DNA from: Candidatus Iainarchaeum sp.
GTDB lineage: Archaea > B1Sed10-29 > WALL01 > JAGHAM01
NCBI GenBank assembly: GCA_021161465.1
Contig: JAGHAM010000005.1
Coordinates: 1 to 25,362 of the forward strand
DNA length: 25,362 nt
Reading direction: 5' to 3'
A program made the translations under genes and the position numbers. The notes beneath the pieces are model-generated. The model ran no database searches and was not told where the DNA came from. It worked only from the letters and a program-made list of their open reading frames with translations. Position 1 is the stretch's first letter, and every line of letters begins with the position of its first letter. Below are positions 1 to 12,563 of the stretch, in pieces.

Positions 1-106
1 GTGCAACCCTTCTGGTGCAACCAATCTTCCTACAATCGGGATACGGATGATATTCCATCCCCTGCAGGTTTAGAAAGGGTGCAACCCTTCTGGTGCAACC
101 AATCTT
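1..106 (-). repeat. 28-nt direct repeat inside the putative T-loop intron of tRNA-Ser
   Basis: Bases 1-28 and 79-106 are identical on the plus strand, starting gtgcaacccttctggtgcaa, with a 78-base period. Each copy contains two shorter copies of GTGCAACC. The second copy ends at the inferred exon/intron junction. Two copies with one spacer do not make a CRISPR array. Confidence 0.8.
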
Positions 107-258
107 TTTGAACCCACGCGGGCTTGCGCCCACCGGCTTTCAGGAACCTATGCTCCCAGTCCCTCAGGGCACCTATGCCTTCAGGTCTATACCTTTAGGC
201 ATACACCTTTGGCATCAGTTCCTCAGGTTACTGGTGCATTTGGAACTTTGAAACCTCT

Positions 259-356
259 GGGGCTTGCCGTAGGCAACCCCTAAAGCGTGAACCGATTTGC
301 GGCCACACCTGGTGCTCTTACGCTGAGCGTAAGACACCTAAAGCGTGAACCGATTT
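259..356 (-). repeat. Duplicated module inside the anticodon-loop intron of tRNA-Ser
   Basis: On the minus strand, AAATCGGTTCACGCTTTAG occurs at 356-338 and again at 298-280, with a 58-base period. Each copy is followed by a strong hairpin. The first is GGTG..CTTACGC/GCGTAAG..CACC (338-311); the second is GGGG.TTGCC/GGCAA.CCCC (280-259). The hairpins differ in sequence but sit in the same place, so an old tandem duplication with compensatory drift is the simplest reading. Confidence 0.75.
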
Positions 357-431
357 CGCGGTTCGGTTACTCAAGGCCGGCGCGTTGAACCGAGCTTTGC
401 TACCTCCGCAGGCTATATATTCTATTCCAAA

Positions 432-441
432 TCTTAAAAAG
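432..441 (-). promoter_or_regulatory. TATA-like box of tRNA-Ser
   Basis: On the minus strand this reads CTTTTTAAGA, centred about 27 bases upstream of the proposed tRNA 5' end at 409, the normal archaeal TATA spacing. A second AT-rich stretch (TATATAG near 413-419) lies too close to the tRNA to act as its TATA box. Confidence 0.5.
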
Positions 442-462
442 GTTGTAGAAAATCATTGAGTT

Positions 463-945
463 TTAACGGTGGGGTTGGTACCATTCATCCTTGTCTTCCT
501 TCTTTTTTATTTGTATCATTTCTCCAATGTTTACCCATTTCCTTCCCACTTTGGACCAGCCTCGTTTGTTGAGTAGCCCCTGTATCTTATCATCCTTGAA
601 AGCTTCCCTTATTTTAGTGTTCTCGTGGCCGTGTATCTTCATTACTTTCTCGATATGGTCCGGCCTGATAGTACTCTTCCGAAGCAGTAACTTTATAATA
701 GTCACCAGTTCGTTGTGCCCTACTTTGGATTTATGTTTGCCCAGCACCCTAAACTGCTCGTGGAGCGTATTCGAATCTACCATAGTCATCCAGAGAGACC
801 CTAACCCCTTCTCCTTTTCAACTTTGTCTATTGTCTTGTTTGGGATAGCTTTGATACGCTCCTTTCCAATGAGCCTTTTCCCAACATTCACAATTCCCTT
901 TTCGAACCGCTCTGTGCGAGTTCTCTTAACCCTTCTCCCTGCCAT
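463..945 (-). CDS. Small basic protein of unknown function
   Basis: A 160-residue, Lys/Arg-rich soluble protein that I do not recognise. It has no signal peptide, membrane segment or cysteine motif. The N-terminus (AGRRVKRTRTERF) is strongly basic, the middle is predicted helical, and the C-terminus has GWSKVGRKW and then a charged tail. That composition would suit nucleic-acid or ribosome binding, but this is inference. A GTG at 954 opens the same frame. I prefer ATG at 945 because GGTG (955-952) is then a ribosome binding site six bases upstream. The gene stands alone between the tRNA-Ser promoter and the end of the translation operon, with its own TATA box. Confidence 0.65.
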   Translation of the reverse strand: MAGRRVKRTRTERFEKGIVNVGKRLIGKERIKAIPNKTIDKVEKEKGLGSLWMTMVDSNTLHEQFRVLGKHKSKVGHNELVTIIKLLLRKSTIRPDHIEKVMKIHGHENTKIREAFKDDKIQGLLNKRGWSKVGRKWVNIGEMIQIKKKEDKDEWYQPHR

Positions 946-978
946 CCTATCCACCTAATTAAATTTGCACTACGGGAC

Positions 979-986
979 TTAAATAT
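979..986 (-). promoter_or_regulatory. TATA-like box of the unknown basic protein gene
   Basis: The minus strand reads ATATTTAA within aaaatatttaag. Transcription would be expected to start near 957, giving a short leader of about 12 bases that holds the GGTG ribosome binding site of the ATG at 945. Confidence 0.45.
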
Positions 987-1041
987 TTTCCGTTTTGTAG
1001 GTCTTTTCGGTTAGAAATGAGCATAGCTGTGGAAACATGAA

Positions 1042-1055
1042 CAAAAAAGAAAAAA
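1042..1055 (-). terminator. T-rich terminator after rpsJ
   Basis: On the minus strand, about 18 bases after the rpsJ stop codon, there is a run reading TTTTTTCTTTTTTG. Archaeal RNA polymerase commonly terminates at such T-tracts without a hairpin. It marks the end of the fusA-tuf-rpsJ transcript. Confidence 0.6.
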
Positions 1056-1072
1056 CGAGTTAGGATATTGTT

Positions 1073-1381
1073 CTATTCTTTGAGTTCAATCTCAATCATG
1101 ACTTGGTCGGGGACTTTGACGCGCATTACTTGCCTTAGTGTGCGCTCGTTGGTTTCTACATTGATAAGTCTTTTGTGTATTCGCATCTCCCAGTGTTCAA
1201 AGGTTTCAGAGCCATCGCCACATGGGCTTTTCCTAATTGGCACTTTAAGTCTTTTTGTAGGGAGTGGAACAGGCCCGCTAACTTTAGCGCCTGTTTTTTT
1301 GCATATCTCTTTTATCTCATGGCAAACACTATCTAATCTCTTAAAATCTGGTCCAGTGAGCTTTATTGTAGCTACTTGCAT
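1073..1381 (-). CDS. rpsJ: 30S ribosomal protein uS10
   Basis: A 102-residue protein matching archaeal uS10 (S10p/S20e) throughout: N-terminal [14 protein letters not shown], the loop motif [23 protein letters not shown], and the C-terminal [14 protein letters not shown] strand. uS10 sits in the 30S head. The ATG at 1381 is preceded by GGTGA at a good distance. It is the last gene of the elongation-factor transcript, 56 bases after tuf. This tuf-rpsJ linkage is the standard archaeal arrangement. Confidence 0.97.
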   Translation of the reverse strand: MQVATIKLTGPDFKRLDSVCHEIKEICKKTGAKVSGPVPLPTKRLKVPIRKSPCGDGSETFEHWEMRIHKRLINVETNERTLRQVMRVKVPDQVMIEIELKE

Positions 1382-1437
1382 CTACTTTCACCAATAATCC
1401 AACTAATACTGAGGTGGGGGGATACCCCCCCATGGTT

Positions 1438-2706
1438 TTACTTCGGTGTTACTGATTGCACCATTCCGGCAGCTACAGTCATTCCCATGTCCCTAACTGC
1501 AAACCTTCCAAGTTGTGGGAAGTCTTTAGCTGTTTCTATGCACATAGGTTTGGTTGGAACAACCTTAACTATAGCTACATCACCGGTCTTCAGGAACTTT
1601 GGATTCTCTTCCTTTACTGAACCGGTTTTTGGATCTAGTTTCTTCAATAGTTCAGTTATTGTGCATGCAACCTGTGCTGTGTGGCAGTGGAATACTGGGG
1701 TGTATCCAGCTGCTATTGCACTTGGGTGTTGCAATACCACTATCTGTGCTGTGAATTCCTTAGCAACTGTTGGTGGATGTGCATCGTCGCCGACGACATC
1801 TCCTCTTTTTACATCTTCTCTGCCTATACCCCTAATATTGAATCCTATATTGTCACCGGGTTCTGCTTTTTCCATTTGTTGGTGGTGCATCTCTATGGTC
1901 TTGATTTCACCTTTAGCTCCTGATGGCATCACAACAATCTTTTGCCCAATTTTCATGACACCTGTTTCTACTCTCCCAACAGGGACAGTTCCAACACCCT
2001 TTATGGTGTAAACATCCTGTACAGGCACCCTTAATGGCTTGCCCACTGGTTTCTCAGGCGGGTTAAGCTCATCCAATCCCTCCAATAGGCTTGGACCGTT
2101 GTACCAAGGTGTCTTGTCCGTGCTCTTCTTGACAATGTTAGCTCCCTCATATGCTGAGGTTGGGATATATTTTACATCTGTATCCTTGTACCCTATTGTC
2201 TTCAGGAGCTTCTCAACGTCATCTTTTGCCTTTTTGAATGACTCTTCAGAGTAGTTGGTGGTGTCCATCTTGTTTATGGCTACTATAAGTTGCTTTATAC
2301 CGAGTGTCCTTGCAAGGAATGCGTGTTCCTTGGTTTGTGGCTGGACTCCTTCCTGGACAGCAACCACCAAGACAGCAGCATCTGCCTGTGATGCCCCTGT
2401 AATCATATTTTTAACAAAATCTCTGTGCCCTGGTGCGTCTATAATCGTGAAGTAATACTTATTCGTCTTAAAGTCCTTGTGTGCTAAGTCTATAGTTAGA
2501 CCTCTTTGTCGTTCCTCTTTCAGTCTATCCATGACGAATGCATACTCGAAAGTAGCCTTTCCAAGCTTATCTGCTTCTTCCTTCAGCTTCCTCATAGTAT
2601 TTTCGTCTATGGAACCACTATCATACAAAATTCTACCTACTAGTGTTGACTTTCCATGATCAACGTGTCCGATGAACACTAAGTTCATATGCGGTTTGTC
2701 AGCCAT
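1438..2706 (-). CDS. tuf: Translation elongation factor EF-1A (aEF1A)
   Basis: The 422-residue GTPase that delivers aminoacyl-tRNA to the ribosome. G1 is GHVDHGKS (residues 13-20), G3 DAPGH (90-94) and G4 NKMD (145-148). Domains 2 and 3 follow, ending [17 protein letters not shown]. The frame stays open upstream to 2775, but the conserved [20 protein letters not shown] start at 2706 has GGAGGA seven bases before it. The longer version would also overlap the end of fusA and match no family member. The 58-base gap to fusA is AT-rich (TTAAATACTTAAAAAA on the minus strand), so an internal promoter is possible. The length is normal for archaea. Confidence 0.98.
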   Translation of the reverse strand: MADKPHMNLVFIGHVDHGKSTLVGRILYDSGSIDENTMRKLKEEADKLGKATFEYAFVMDRLKEERQRGLTIDLAHKDFKTNKYYFTIIDAPGHRDFVKNMITGASQADAAVLVVAVQEGVQPQTKEHAFLARTLGIKQLIVAINKMDTTNYSEESFKKAKDDVEKLLKTIGYKDTDVKYIPTSAYEGANIVKKSTDKTPWYNGPSLLEGLDELNPPEKPVGKPLRVPVQDVYTIKGVGTVPVGRVETGVMKIGQKIVVMPSGAKGEIKTIEMHHQQMEKAEPGDNIGFNIRGIGREDVKRGDVVGDDAHPPTVAKEFTAQIVVLQHPSAIAAGYTPVFHCHTAQVACTITELLKKLDPKTGSVKEENPKFLKTGDVAIVKVVPTKPMCIETAKDFPQLGRFAVRDMGMTVAAGMVQSVTPK

Positions 2707-2764
2707 TGTTGATTCCTCCTTTTCTCTCTTGTTTTGATTTTTTAAGTATTTAATATTTCCTCTA

Positions 2765-4957
2765 TTAGGAAGCATAATCCTCTGGTTTTGGAAGCTCTTT
2801 TTTCAAGCCTTTGCGCTCCCTTATTTGAAGGATTATTTTCTGCTGAAGTTCTCTTGGCAAGCGTTCATATCCAAGGTATTCCGTGCTCCATAAGGCTTTG
2901 CCCTGGGTTGCTGAGCGGATGTCACTGGAGAATCCAAACATCTCCGCTATTGGTGTTTTACCTTCAACAGTTATGTGGTCCTCGTCCTGCTCTATGTTGA
3001 TTATCTGACCACGCCTACCTTGCAAGTCCTTTGTAACCGAGCCAAGAAGCTCCTGCGGCACTGTTATGAATACCTTTTGGATTGGTTCAAGCAGTACAGC
3101 ATTGGCAAGCAACATAGCTTGGTGTATCGGGCTTCTAATTGCAGGCAGAACCTGGCTTGGCCCTCTGTGGACAGCATCTTCGTGTAGTTTTGCATCGTGG
3201 AGTATAACCTTGACTTTAGTGGTTTTCTCGTGAGCCAGTGGCCCCTTGTCCATGGCTTCTTCAAACCCTTGGACTATGAGTTCCTTGGTTTCATTGAGAT
3301 ACTGTATACCTTTGGTCATATCGAGTAACAGGCTGTTGTTGTAAATGTCCCAAGGCTTCTTGCACTCGTCAGCATTCATACCAAGTTCCCTAAGTTTAGC
3401 CGCCAGGGCTTTCTGGTCCTTTAGGTCCTTTTTAGTTATCCCACCTTCAACAAGGGCTTTGTAAACACTGTCTTCAAGTGGCTCCACTGTGAAATAAAAC
3501 TTGTTGTGCCTGTTTGGACTCTTGCCCTCAACCTCTGGAGATTTCTTCGTGACTGTCTCCCTATATACTATTATAGGCGGGCTTGTGATGACATCTAGTT
3601 TTCTCTCGCTTCTAATTCTATTCTCAATGACCTCTAGGTGCAGTTCACCCATGCCAGATATAAGGTGTTCTCCAGTTTCCTCATTTATCTCAATTTTTAT
3701 CTGTGGGTCTTCTTTGGCAACCTGTCTTAAAATCTGGATTAGCTTTGGCAGGTCGCTTGGACTTTTGGCTTCTATACTTTTGGTTATAACCTGCTCTGAG
3801 AAGTGTTTCATTTCTTCGAACGGCTCTATCTTTTGGTCTGAAACAGTTTCTCCAGCATAAGCATCCCTCAATCCCCCAACTGCGATTATATTGCCTGCGG
3901 AGATATGGTCAACTGGAATTCTCTCTGGACCCATATACACAGCAACCTGCTGAACTGTGTTTTGCCTTATGGCATTTACAAGGTTCAACGTCATGCCCTT
4001 CTTTAAGGTCCCTGAGAACAGCCTGCCTGTGATTATATCTCCTGCATGTGGGTCAATTGTTACATTAGTTACCATGAAAGCAACTGGACCATTGGCATTG
4101 CACTCTAACATAGACTTTCCTACTTCACTATCGATATCACCATGCCAGATTGTTGGTATCCTGTACTTCTGGGCTTCTTTTGGGTTCGGCAAGTGTTTGA
4201 TTATGCCCTCCAACAATACTTTGTTCAGTGGAAGTTCTTTTGCAAGTTCTTTTTGTTTACCCTCTTTCATATAGTCATAAATGTATTTGAAGTTGTGTCC
4301 TGTTCTTTTCATGTATGGAACGCTTATCGCCCAATTGTGGTAAGCGCTACCGAAAATCACACTACCATCATCTGGCTTTACCTGCCATGCTTCCTTGAAT
4401 TCCTTTGAGGCCATTCTCTTTATGAATTTGTTTACACGGGCGATTACCTTAACAAACCTTTCTTGCATTTGTTCTGGGGTAAGTTGGAGCTCATTTATCA
4501 GTCTGTCGACCTTATTGATGAATAGTATTGGCTTTACTTTCTCACGCAATGCCTGCCTGAGAACAGTTTCGGTTTGGGGCATTGCACCTTCTACAGCGCA
4601 TACTACAACCACAGCACCATCAACAGCTCTGCAAGCGCGAGTTACGTCTCCAGAGAAGTCGACGTGGCCAGGTGTGTCTATGATATTAACCAGATAGTGT
4701 TGTTCGTTGTAATCTTCAACTAGTGATATGTTAGCAGCGTTTATGGTTATACCTCTCTCTTGCTCATCTTCGTGAAAGTCCATAACGAGTTGCTTCCCGG
4801 CAAGCTCTTCACTCATCATTCCTGCCCCTGCGATGAGATTATCTGTTAGAGTGGTTTTACCATGGTCTATGTGGGCAACTATACCTATGTTCCTGATGTG
4901 CTCTCGGTCTTCCATGAGCGTCTTTATCCGCTCTACCATCTCTTCTCGTCTTCCCAT
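2765..4957 (-). CDS. fusA: Translation elongation factor EF-2 (aEF2)
   Basis: The 730-residue GTPase that drives ribosomal translocation. G1 is AHIDHGKTT (residues 28-36), followed by [12 protein letters not shown] and FINKVDRL. Domains II-V follow in the usual order. The domain IV tip contains VHRGPSQ, with His at about residue 597, which is the residue converted to diphthamide in archaea and eukaryotes. Its retention is compatible with a working diphthamide pathway, although those genes are not in this window. The length is the normal archaeal value. The gene is separated from rpsG by 90 bases that contain a good TATA box, so it probably starts a transcript with tuf and rpsJ. Confidence 0.98.
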   Translation of the reverse strand: MGRREEMVERIKTLMEDREHIRNIGIVAHIDHGKTTLTDNLIAGAGMMSEELAGKQLVMDFHEDEQERGITINAANISLVEDYNEQHYLVNIIDTPGHVDFSGDVTRACRAVDGAVVVVCAVEGAMPQTETVLRQALREKVKPILFINKVDRLINELQLTPEQMQERFVKVIARVNKFIKRMASKEFKEAWQVKPDDGSVIFGSAYHNWAISVPYMKRTGHNFKYIYDYMKEGKQKELAKELPLNKVLLEGIIKHLPNPKEAQKYRIPTIWHGDIDSEVGKSMLECNANGPVAFMVTNVTIDPHAGDIITGRLFSGTLKKGMTLNLVNAIRQNTVQQVAVYMGPERIPVDHISAGNIIAVGGLRDAYAGETVSDQKIEPFEEMKHFSEQVITKSIEAKSPSDLPKLIQILRQVAKEDPQIKIEINEETGEHLISGMGELHLEVIENRIRSERKLDVITSPPIIVYRETVTKKSPEVEGKSPNRHNKFYFTVEPLEDSVYKALVEGGITKKDLKDQKALAAKLRELGMNADECKKPWDIYNNSLLLDMTKGIQYLNETKELIVQGFEEAMDKGPLAHEKTTKVKVILHDAKLHEDAVHRGPSQVLPAIRSPIHQAMLLANAVLLEPIQKVFITVPQELLGSVTKDLQGRRGQIINIEQDEDHITVEGKTPIAEMFGFSSDIRSATQGKALWSTEYLGYERLPRELQQKIILQIRERKGLKKELPKPEDYAS

Positions 4958-5029
4958 TTAAATCCCTCTTTTAGTCTTAAAACCGCTAACATAAAGGCTT
5001 ACAGCGAGTGAAGATTATTTCCCTACTGG

Positions 5030-5037
5030 TATAAATA
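5030..5037 (-). promoter_or_regulatory. TATA-like box upstream of fusA
   Basis: The minus strand reads TATTTATA in the rpsG-fusA gap. A start about 25 bases downstream (near 5008) would leave a leader of about 50 bases before the fusA ATG at 4957. This would let EF-2, EF-1A and uS10 be expressed separately from the polymerase operon. Confidence 0.55.
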
Positions 5038-5047
5038 GGTAATGGAC

Positions 5048-5854
5048 TTACCTTGCTCCTCTTGCTACCCGCTCTACCTCATTCTTTCTTGCTATAGCCA
5101 GGCTTGTTGTCTCACTGTTTGCTGCAGCTATCAATTCCTCTGCCAGGGCTTGGCCTCTACTTTTTTTACTTTTGTAGGCCCTCACAAGCGCGCCTAGGGC
5201 TAGGTTCCTTAGGGCAAAGTTTATCCTTCTCTGTGGGCTTATATCAACGGCAATGTGCTTGGTTATGCCGCCAAACTTAACCCTGGTTGTTTCTTCTCTT
5301 GGAGCTGAATTTTCGATGGCTCTAACCAAAACCTGGATTGGGTTATCCTTAGTTTTCTTATGAATTTCATCAAATGCTTCTTTTGTAGCTTTATAAGCCT
5401 GGTCTTTCTTTCCACAACCCTTCCTTGCAGTTATTCTCTTCCCACCAATCTTTTTCCTGGTTCCAGAGCGCATTATTGCGTTTATAACTCTTTCAATTAT
5501 TGAGATTCTGTTTCTGTCAATTGTTGAAGAGGCATGCCTGCCGAAAGTGTGGAATGTGAGAAGTGGCTTTAAATTTATGTATCCTTTGAGTCCAGGATCA
5601 GTCACTACAATGTCTCCTAACTCCCATTTGCCGAATACTTTATACCCATGAATAGCAGGTGCTTTCTTTTGGGAAGTCTTTTTGTCTTCAGGTGACTTTT
5701 CTTTCTTGGTTGCGTCACCAGTTGCTGCGGGTTTTTTCTCTGGCTTTTTTGGTGTGCCTTTTTCAATTTTTGCACTCTTGTTTTTTTTCTTCTCAACTTT
5801 CTCGTGAGCTGTTTTCTTACTGCTCTTTTCCTTTGTAGTCTTCTTTTTAGGCAT
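5048..5854 (-). CDS. rpsG: 30S ribosomal protein uS7 with a long Lys-rich N-terminal extension
   Basis: A 268-residue protein. The core from about residue 70 is archaeal uS7: LLTFHTFGRHASSTIDRNRISIIERVINAIMRSG, an insert ITARKGCGKKDQAY, then ISPQRRINFALRNLALGA, ending in VERVARGAR. uS7 nucleates assembly of the 30S head. The first 70 residues are low-complexity Lys/Glu/Pro/Ala, with no equivalent in most archaeal uS7 proteins (about 190-220 residues). No other in-frame ATG lies between the extension and the core, and the ATG at 5854 has a GGAG site, so the extension is probably translated. The gap to rpsL is two bases. Confidence 0.95.
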   Translation of the reverse strand: MPKKKTTKEKSSKKTAHEKVEKKKNKSAKIEKGTPKKPEKKPAATGDATKKEKSPEDKKTSQKKAPAIHGYKVFGKWELGDIVVTDPGLKGYINLKPLLTFHTFGRHASSTIDRNRISIIERVINAIMRSGTRKKIGGKRITARKGCGKKDQAYKATKEAFDEIHKKTKDNPIQVLVRAIENSAPREETTRVKFGGITKHIAVDISPQRRINFALRNLALGALVRAYKSKKSRGQALAEELIAAANSETTSLAIARKNEVERVARGAR

Positions 5855-5856
5855 TT

Positions 5857-6282
5857 CTATCTCCTTGGTTTCTCTTTCTTCCCTCTTCTTATTTCTTCAA
5901 GTGACATACCCGCCACTTTTATGACCTTCCACCTGACTGCTGGGAGGTCACCTAAAGTACCACGCGCAGATGACCTGAGTTTCTCAACAACAACTTCATC
6001 GTGTTCATCTATGAAGTTTATAGCGCCATCACCAGGTGCAAAGGCAGTTATCTGCTTGCCATTCTTTATGAGCTGAACCCGAACGCACTTCCTTAAACCT
6101 GAGTTTGGCTGTTTTGCTTCCAGGGCAACTTTCTGCAGAACGATTCCTCTGGCTTGAGGGGAGCCGCTTAGGGGGTCATGCTTTTGCCTCATCTTCAGCT
6201 TTTTCCTCTCATAATTATAATCTGACCACTTCTGTTTTTTCCTCTTCTTGAGAAGGTTCCTTCCGCTAAATTTTCCAGACAT
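5857..6282 (-). CDS. rpsL: 30S ribosomal protein uS12
   Basis: A 141-residue protein of the decoding centre. It contains the family signature [15 protein letters not shown], where most relatives have NSA, followed by the [24 protein letters not shown] segment. The basic N-terminus ([18 protein letters not shown]) is typical of archaeal S12p/S23e. It lies four bases after nusA and two before rpsG, within one transcript. Confidence 0.97.
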   Translation of the reverse strand: MSGKFSGRNLLKKRKKQKWSDYNYERKKLKMRQKHDPLSGSPQARGIVLQKVALEAKQPNSGLRKCVRVQLIKNGKQITAFAPGDGAINFIDEHDEVVVEKLRSSARGTLGDLPAVRWKVIKVAGMSLEEIRRGKKEKPRR

Positions 6283-6286
6283 TTCT

Positions 6287-6681
6287 TCACCTTATCTCTA
6301 TATCTTTTATCCCAAAGTATCTTTCCATTAGCACTCTTGCCCTTTTTATTCTATTACCTTTCTGGCCTATCAGTCGGTTCTTTTCTTTGCTCGATACAAT
6401 CATTTTGGTTTCTGATAGTTCTATACTATCGAGTTTAGCCGGAGCAAATAGGTTTTGGATGAATTTTTTTGGGTCGCTTGAATACTCGACAATTGATATA
6501 TCCTTCTTAGTTTTATTTTTTATTTTTTTAACGTTTTCGCCCCTTTTTCCAATGGCTGCCCCCATGCTACCTGGCTCGACAATTATAAAGGCAGTATCCG
6601 TGTTCATCACACAATCCTTTACTCTGGCTCCGGTCGTGTCCTCAAAGTACTGGATGTATTCAATTTCTTCCTTGCTGAGCT

Positions 6682-6685
<4 letters not shown>
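6287..6685 (-). CDS. nusA: Archaeal NusA-like KH-domain transcription factor
   Basis: A 132-residue protein with two KH RNA-binding domains: the first has [14 protein letters not shown] (GKRG loop) and the second has [14 protein letters not shown] (GQKG loop). Archaeal NusA lacks the N-terminal polymerase-binding and S1 domains of bacterial NusA; it is thought to contact nascent RNA during elongation or termination. Its start overlaps the eL30 stop by four bases (ATGA), which suggests translational coupling. The position between eL30 and uS12 is the conserved archaeal one. Confidence 0.95.
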
Positions 6686-10743
<4,058 letters not shown>

Positions 10744-10751
10744 ATGACCAC

Positions 10752-12563
10752 CTACGCTTTATCCTTCAACACTAACTTTGGTTTTATGCAGCTGGCTTTC
10801 ATCTCATCCAACAATAGCTTGAATGCATACGACATCTCGACTGGTGTTACTCTCGTTGACCCACAGACAGGGCAGTACTTCTTTTTCCTTATCTGGTCGT
10901 CTATGGCTACTTCACCACAATCTTCACATATAAGTTGTTCTATGACATCTGATTCTTTCAAAAGCCTTTCTACCAGCACCATTGAGGCCCCATGACCAAT
11001 AAGTGTATCTCTTTCCATCTCTCCAAACCTTAGGCCACCTTCCCTTGCTCTTCCTTCTGTTGGCTGCCTGGTTAGTATCTGGACAGGACCGCGGGACCTG
11101 GCATGGATTTTGTTTGAAACTAAGTGCTTTAGCTTCTGGTAGTATATGACACCTGTGAAAATTTCAGCTTCTATTCTTTCACCGGTTTTTCCATTATACA
11201 GCACTTCTTTACCATCTGCTCTGAACCCCCTTTTTAGGAGCATTTCTTTTATGCCCCCATAGTCGATTGGTTCAAAAGCAGTAGCATCCATCTCAGTTCC
11301 CTTGAATGAGTGCGCTTTACCACATATCACTTCAAGTATATGCCCAATAGTCATTCTTGATGGAACGGCATGTGGGTTCATTATCAAATCAGGGGTTATG
11401 CCATCTTCATTGAATGGCATATCATGCTGTGGAACAATCATTCCAACTACTCCCTTTTGTCCATGCCTTGAGGCGAATTTGTCGCCTATCTCTGGTATCT
11501 TTTGTGACCTGACACGAACTTTTATGAGTTTGTTTCCAGTAGGAGCTTCGGTTATCATAACAGAATCAACCACGCCTTCTTCCCTATGCCGCATGATTAT
11601 AGAGTTCTCTCTTCGCTTTTCCTCCATCATGCTTAGCTCGGTTACCTCTTCAAGGAACCTGGGTGGTGAGGTTCTCCCAATTAGAACATCTCCACCTTCC
11701 ACATAGGTTTCTGGAATCGCAATTCCGTCCTCGCCTATGCACCGATAAGCTTCGTCCCCACGGTAACCTTGGATTTCTGGGTTTGGTAGTTCAAGCCTGT
11801 CCTTCTGACCGCCGGGGTATCTTATTTCCTCTGCGGAGTAAGTTCTGTAGAATTCTGAACGCATTAAGCCCCTCTCAATGGAGGCTTTGTTAAGTACAAT
11901 AGCATCTTCCATGTTGTAGCCCTCAAATGGCATTATGGCGATTACTACATTTTGTCCAGCAGGCCTTCTTGGGAGCCCTACCACTCTTGATTGCATAGTT
12001 GAAACCATTGGTTTTTGTGGATAATGGAGTATGTGACTTTGTGTATCCATCCTTTGCATAAAGTTCGACTGGTAGATACCCAGTGCTTGCTTAAGCATGG
12101 CTGATGCCATGGTGACTCTTGGGGATGAATTATGGTGTGGCATCGGTGCCACAGATGCAACAGAACCAAGTATCAAAGAAGGGTGGATTTCTATGTGGGT
12201 GTGTTCCGGGGTAAGCTCTTCCTCTGTTATTGCTATATACGACATCTCTTCTTCTTCTGCGTCTAAGTACTCAACGATGCCTTGCTCAACTAGGTCGTTC
12301 CAACCAATCTCACCTTTCTTAATCTTTTCTATGTGCTCTTCAGTTAGTTTGGGTTTCCCATTTTCAACGACTATTACAGGTCTTCTGGCTCTCCCCGCAT
12401 CAGTATTTATATAAACTTCATCCATGTCAGAATAGTAACATACATTTAGTTCCTGCGGGAGTTCTCCTTTCCTCCTTTTGGTCTTAAGGGCTTCAACTAG
12501 TTCTCCAGGTTTCTGGTGGAAGCCTATCAGCTTACCATTTAAGTAGACACTTGAACCTTTCAT
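10752..12563 (-). CDS. rpoB1: DNA-directed RNA polymerase subunit B' (RpoB1, C-terminal half of B)
   Basis: A 603-residue protein with the hybrid-binding and wall/anchor motifs of the second-largest subunit: GYNMEDAIVLNKASIERGL, GDKFASRHGQKGVVG, and EGRAREGGLRFGEMERD. A C-terminal zinc site is formed by CEDCG and CPVCG. Its ATG overlaps the rpoB2 stop by four bases (ATGA). The split of subunit B into B'' and B' is the normal state in methanogens, haloarchaea and relatives; both halves here are intact. Confidence 0.98.
   Translation of the reverse strand: MKGSSVYLNGKLIGFHQKPGELVEALKTKRRKGELPQELNVCYYSDMDEVYINTDAGRARRPVIVVENGKPKLTEEHIEKIKKGEIGWNDLVEQGIVEYLDAEEEEMSYIAITEEELTPEHTHIEIHPSLILGSVASVAPMPHHNSSPRVTMASAMLKQALGIYQSNFMQRMDTQSHILHYPQKPMVSTMQSRVVGLPRRPAGQNVVIAIMPFEGYNMEDAIVLNKASIERGLMRSEFYRTYSAEEIRYPGGQKDRLELPNPEIQGYRGDEAYRCIGEDGIAIPETYVEGGDVLIGRTSPPRFLEEVTELSMMEEKRRENSIIMRHREEGVVDSVMITEAPTGNKLIKVRVRSQKIPEIGDKFASRHGQKGVVGMIVPQHDMPFNEDGITPDLIMNPHAVPSRMTIGHILEVICGKAHSFKGTEMDATAFEPIDYGGIKEMLLKRGFRADGKEVLYNGKTGERIEAEIFTGVIYYQKLKHLVSNKIHARSRGPVQILTRQPTEGRAREGGLRFGEMERDTLIGHGASMVLVERLLKESDVIEQLICEDCGEVAIDDQIRKKKYCPVCGSTRVTPVEMSYAFKLLLDEMKASCIKPKLVLKDKA

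Larger units (their letters stand above)
1..409 (-). tRNA. tRNA-Ser (TGA), interrupted by two introns, 3' end outside window
   Basis: Read on the minus strand from 409. Acceptor 5' strand GCGGAGG is 409-403, followed by TA and a D-arm. Anticodon stem CCGGC (380-376) pairs perfectly with GCCGG (137-133). The loop CTTGAG gives anticodon TGA at 373-371. A class II variable arm GGGC-GCAA-GCCC (131-120), expected for Ser, precedes T-stem GTGGG (117-113) and TTCAAA (112-107). Intron 1, between 37 and 38, is about 369-139 (231 nt); its ends pair as AACC/GGTT (368-365 with 148-145). After TTCAAA the sequence stops matching a tRNA, and no CCCAC T-stem partner or CCTCCGC acceptor partner occurs in 106-1. 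A T-loop intron therefore seems to begin near 106, with the last exon left of the window. The identity is well supported; the missing 3' exon is inference. Confidence 0.72.

Noticed and set aside
1-106. CRISPR array fragment
   Set aside because: Only two 28-base copies with a 50-base spacer, located inside an inferred tRNA intron; no cas genes in the window.
139-369. Box C/D guide RNA within the tRNA-Ser intron
   Set aside because: Several CTGA boxes occur but there is no good RTGATGA C box at a suitable distance; only CTGATGC is present.
491-958. 155-codon plus-strand frame
   Set aside because: It is the antisense shadow of the basic-protein gene; its hydrophobic peptide mirrors Lys-rich codons on the other strand.
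12560-12563. Broken rpoB gene
   Set aside because: The B''/B' split with an ATGA overlap is normal in many Euryarchaeota.
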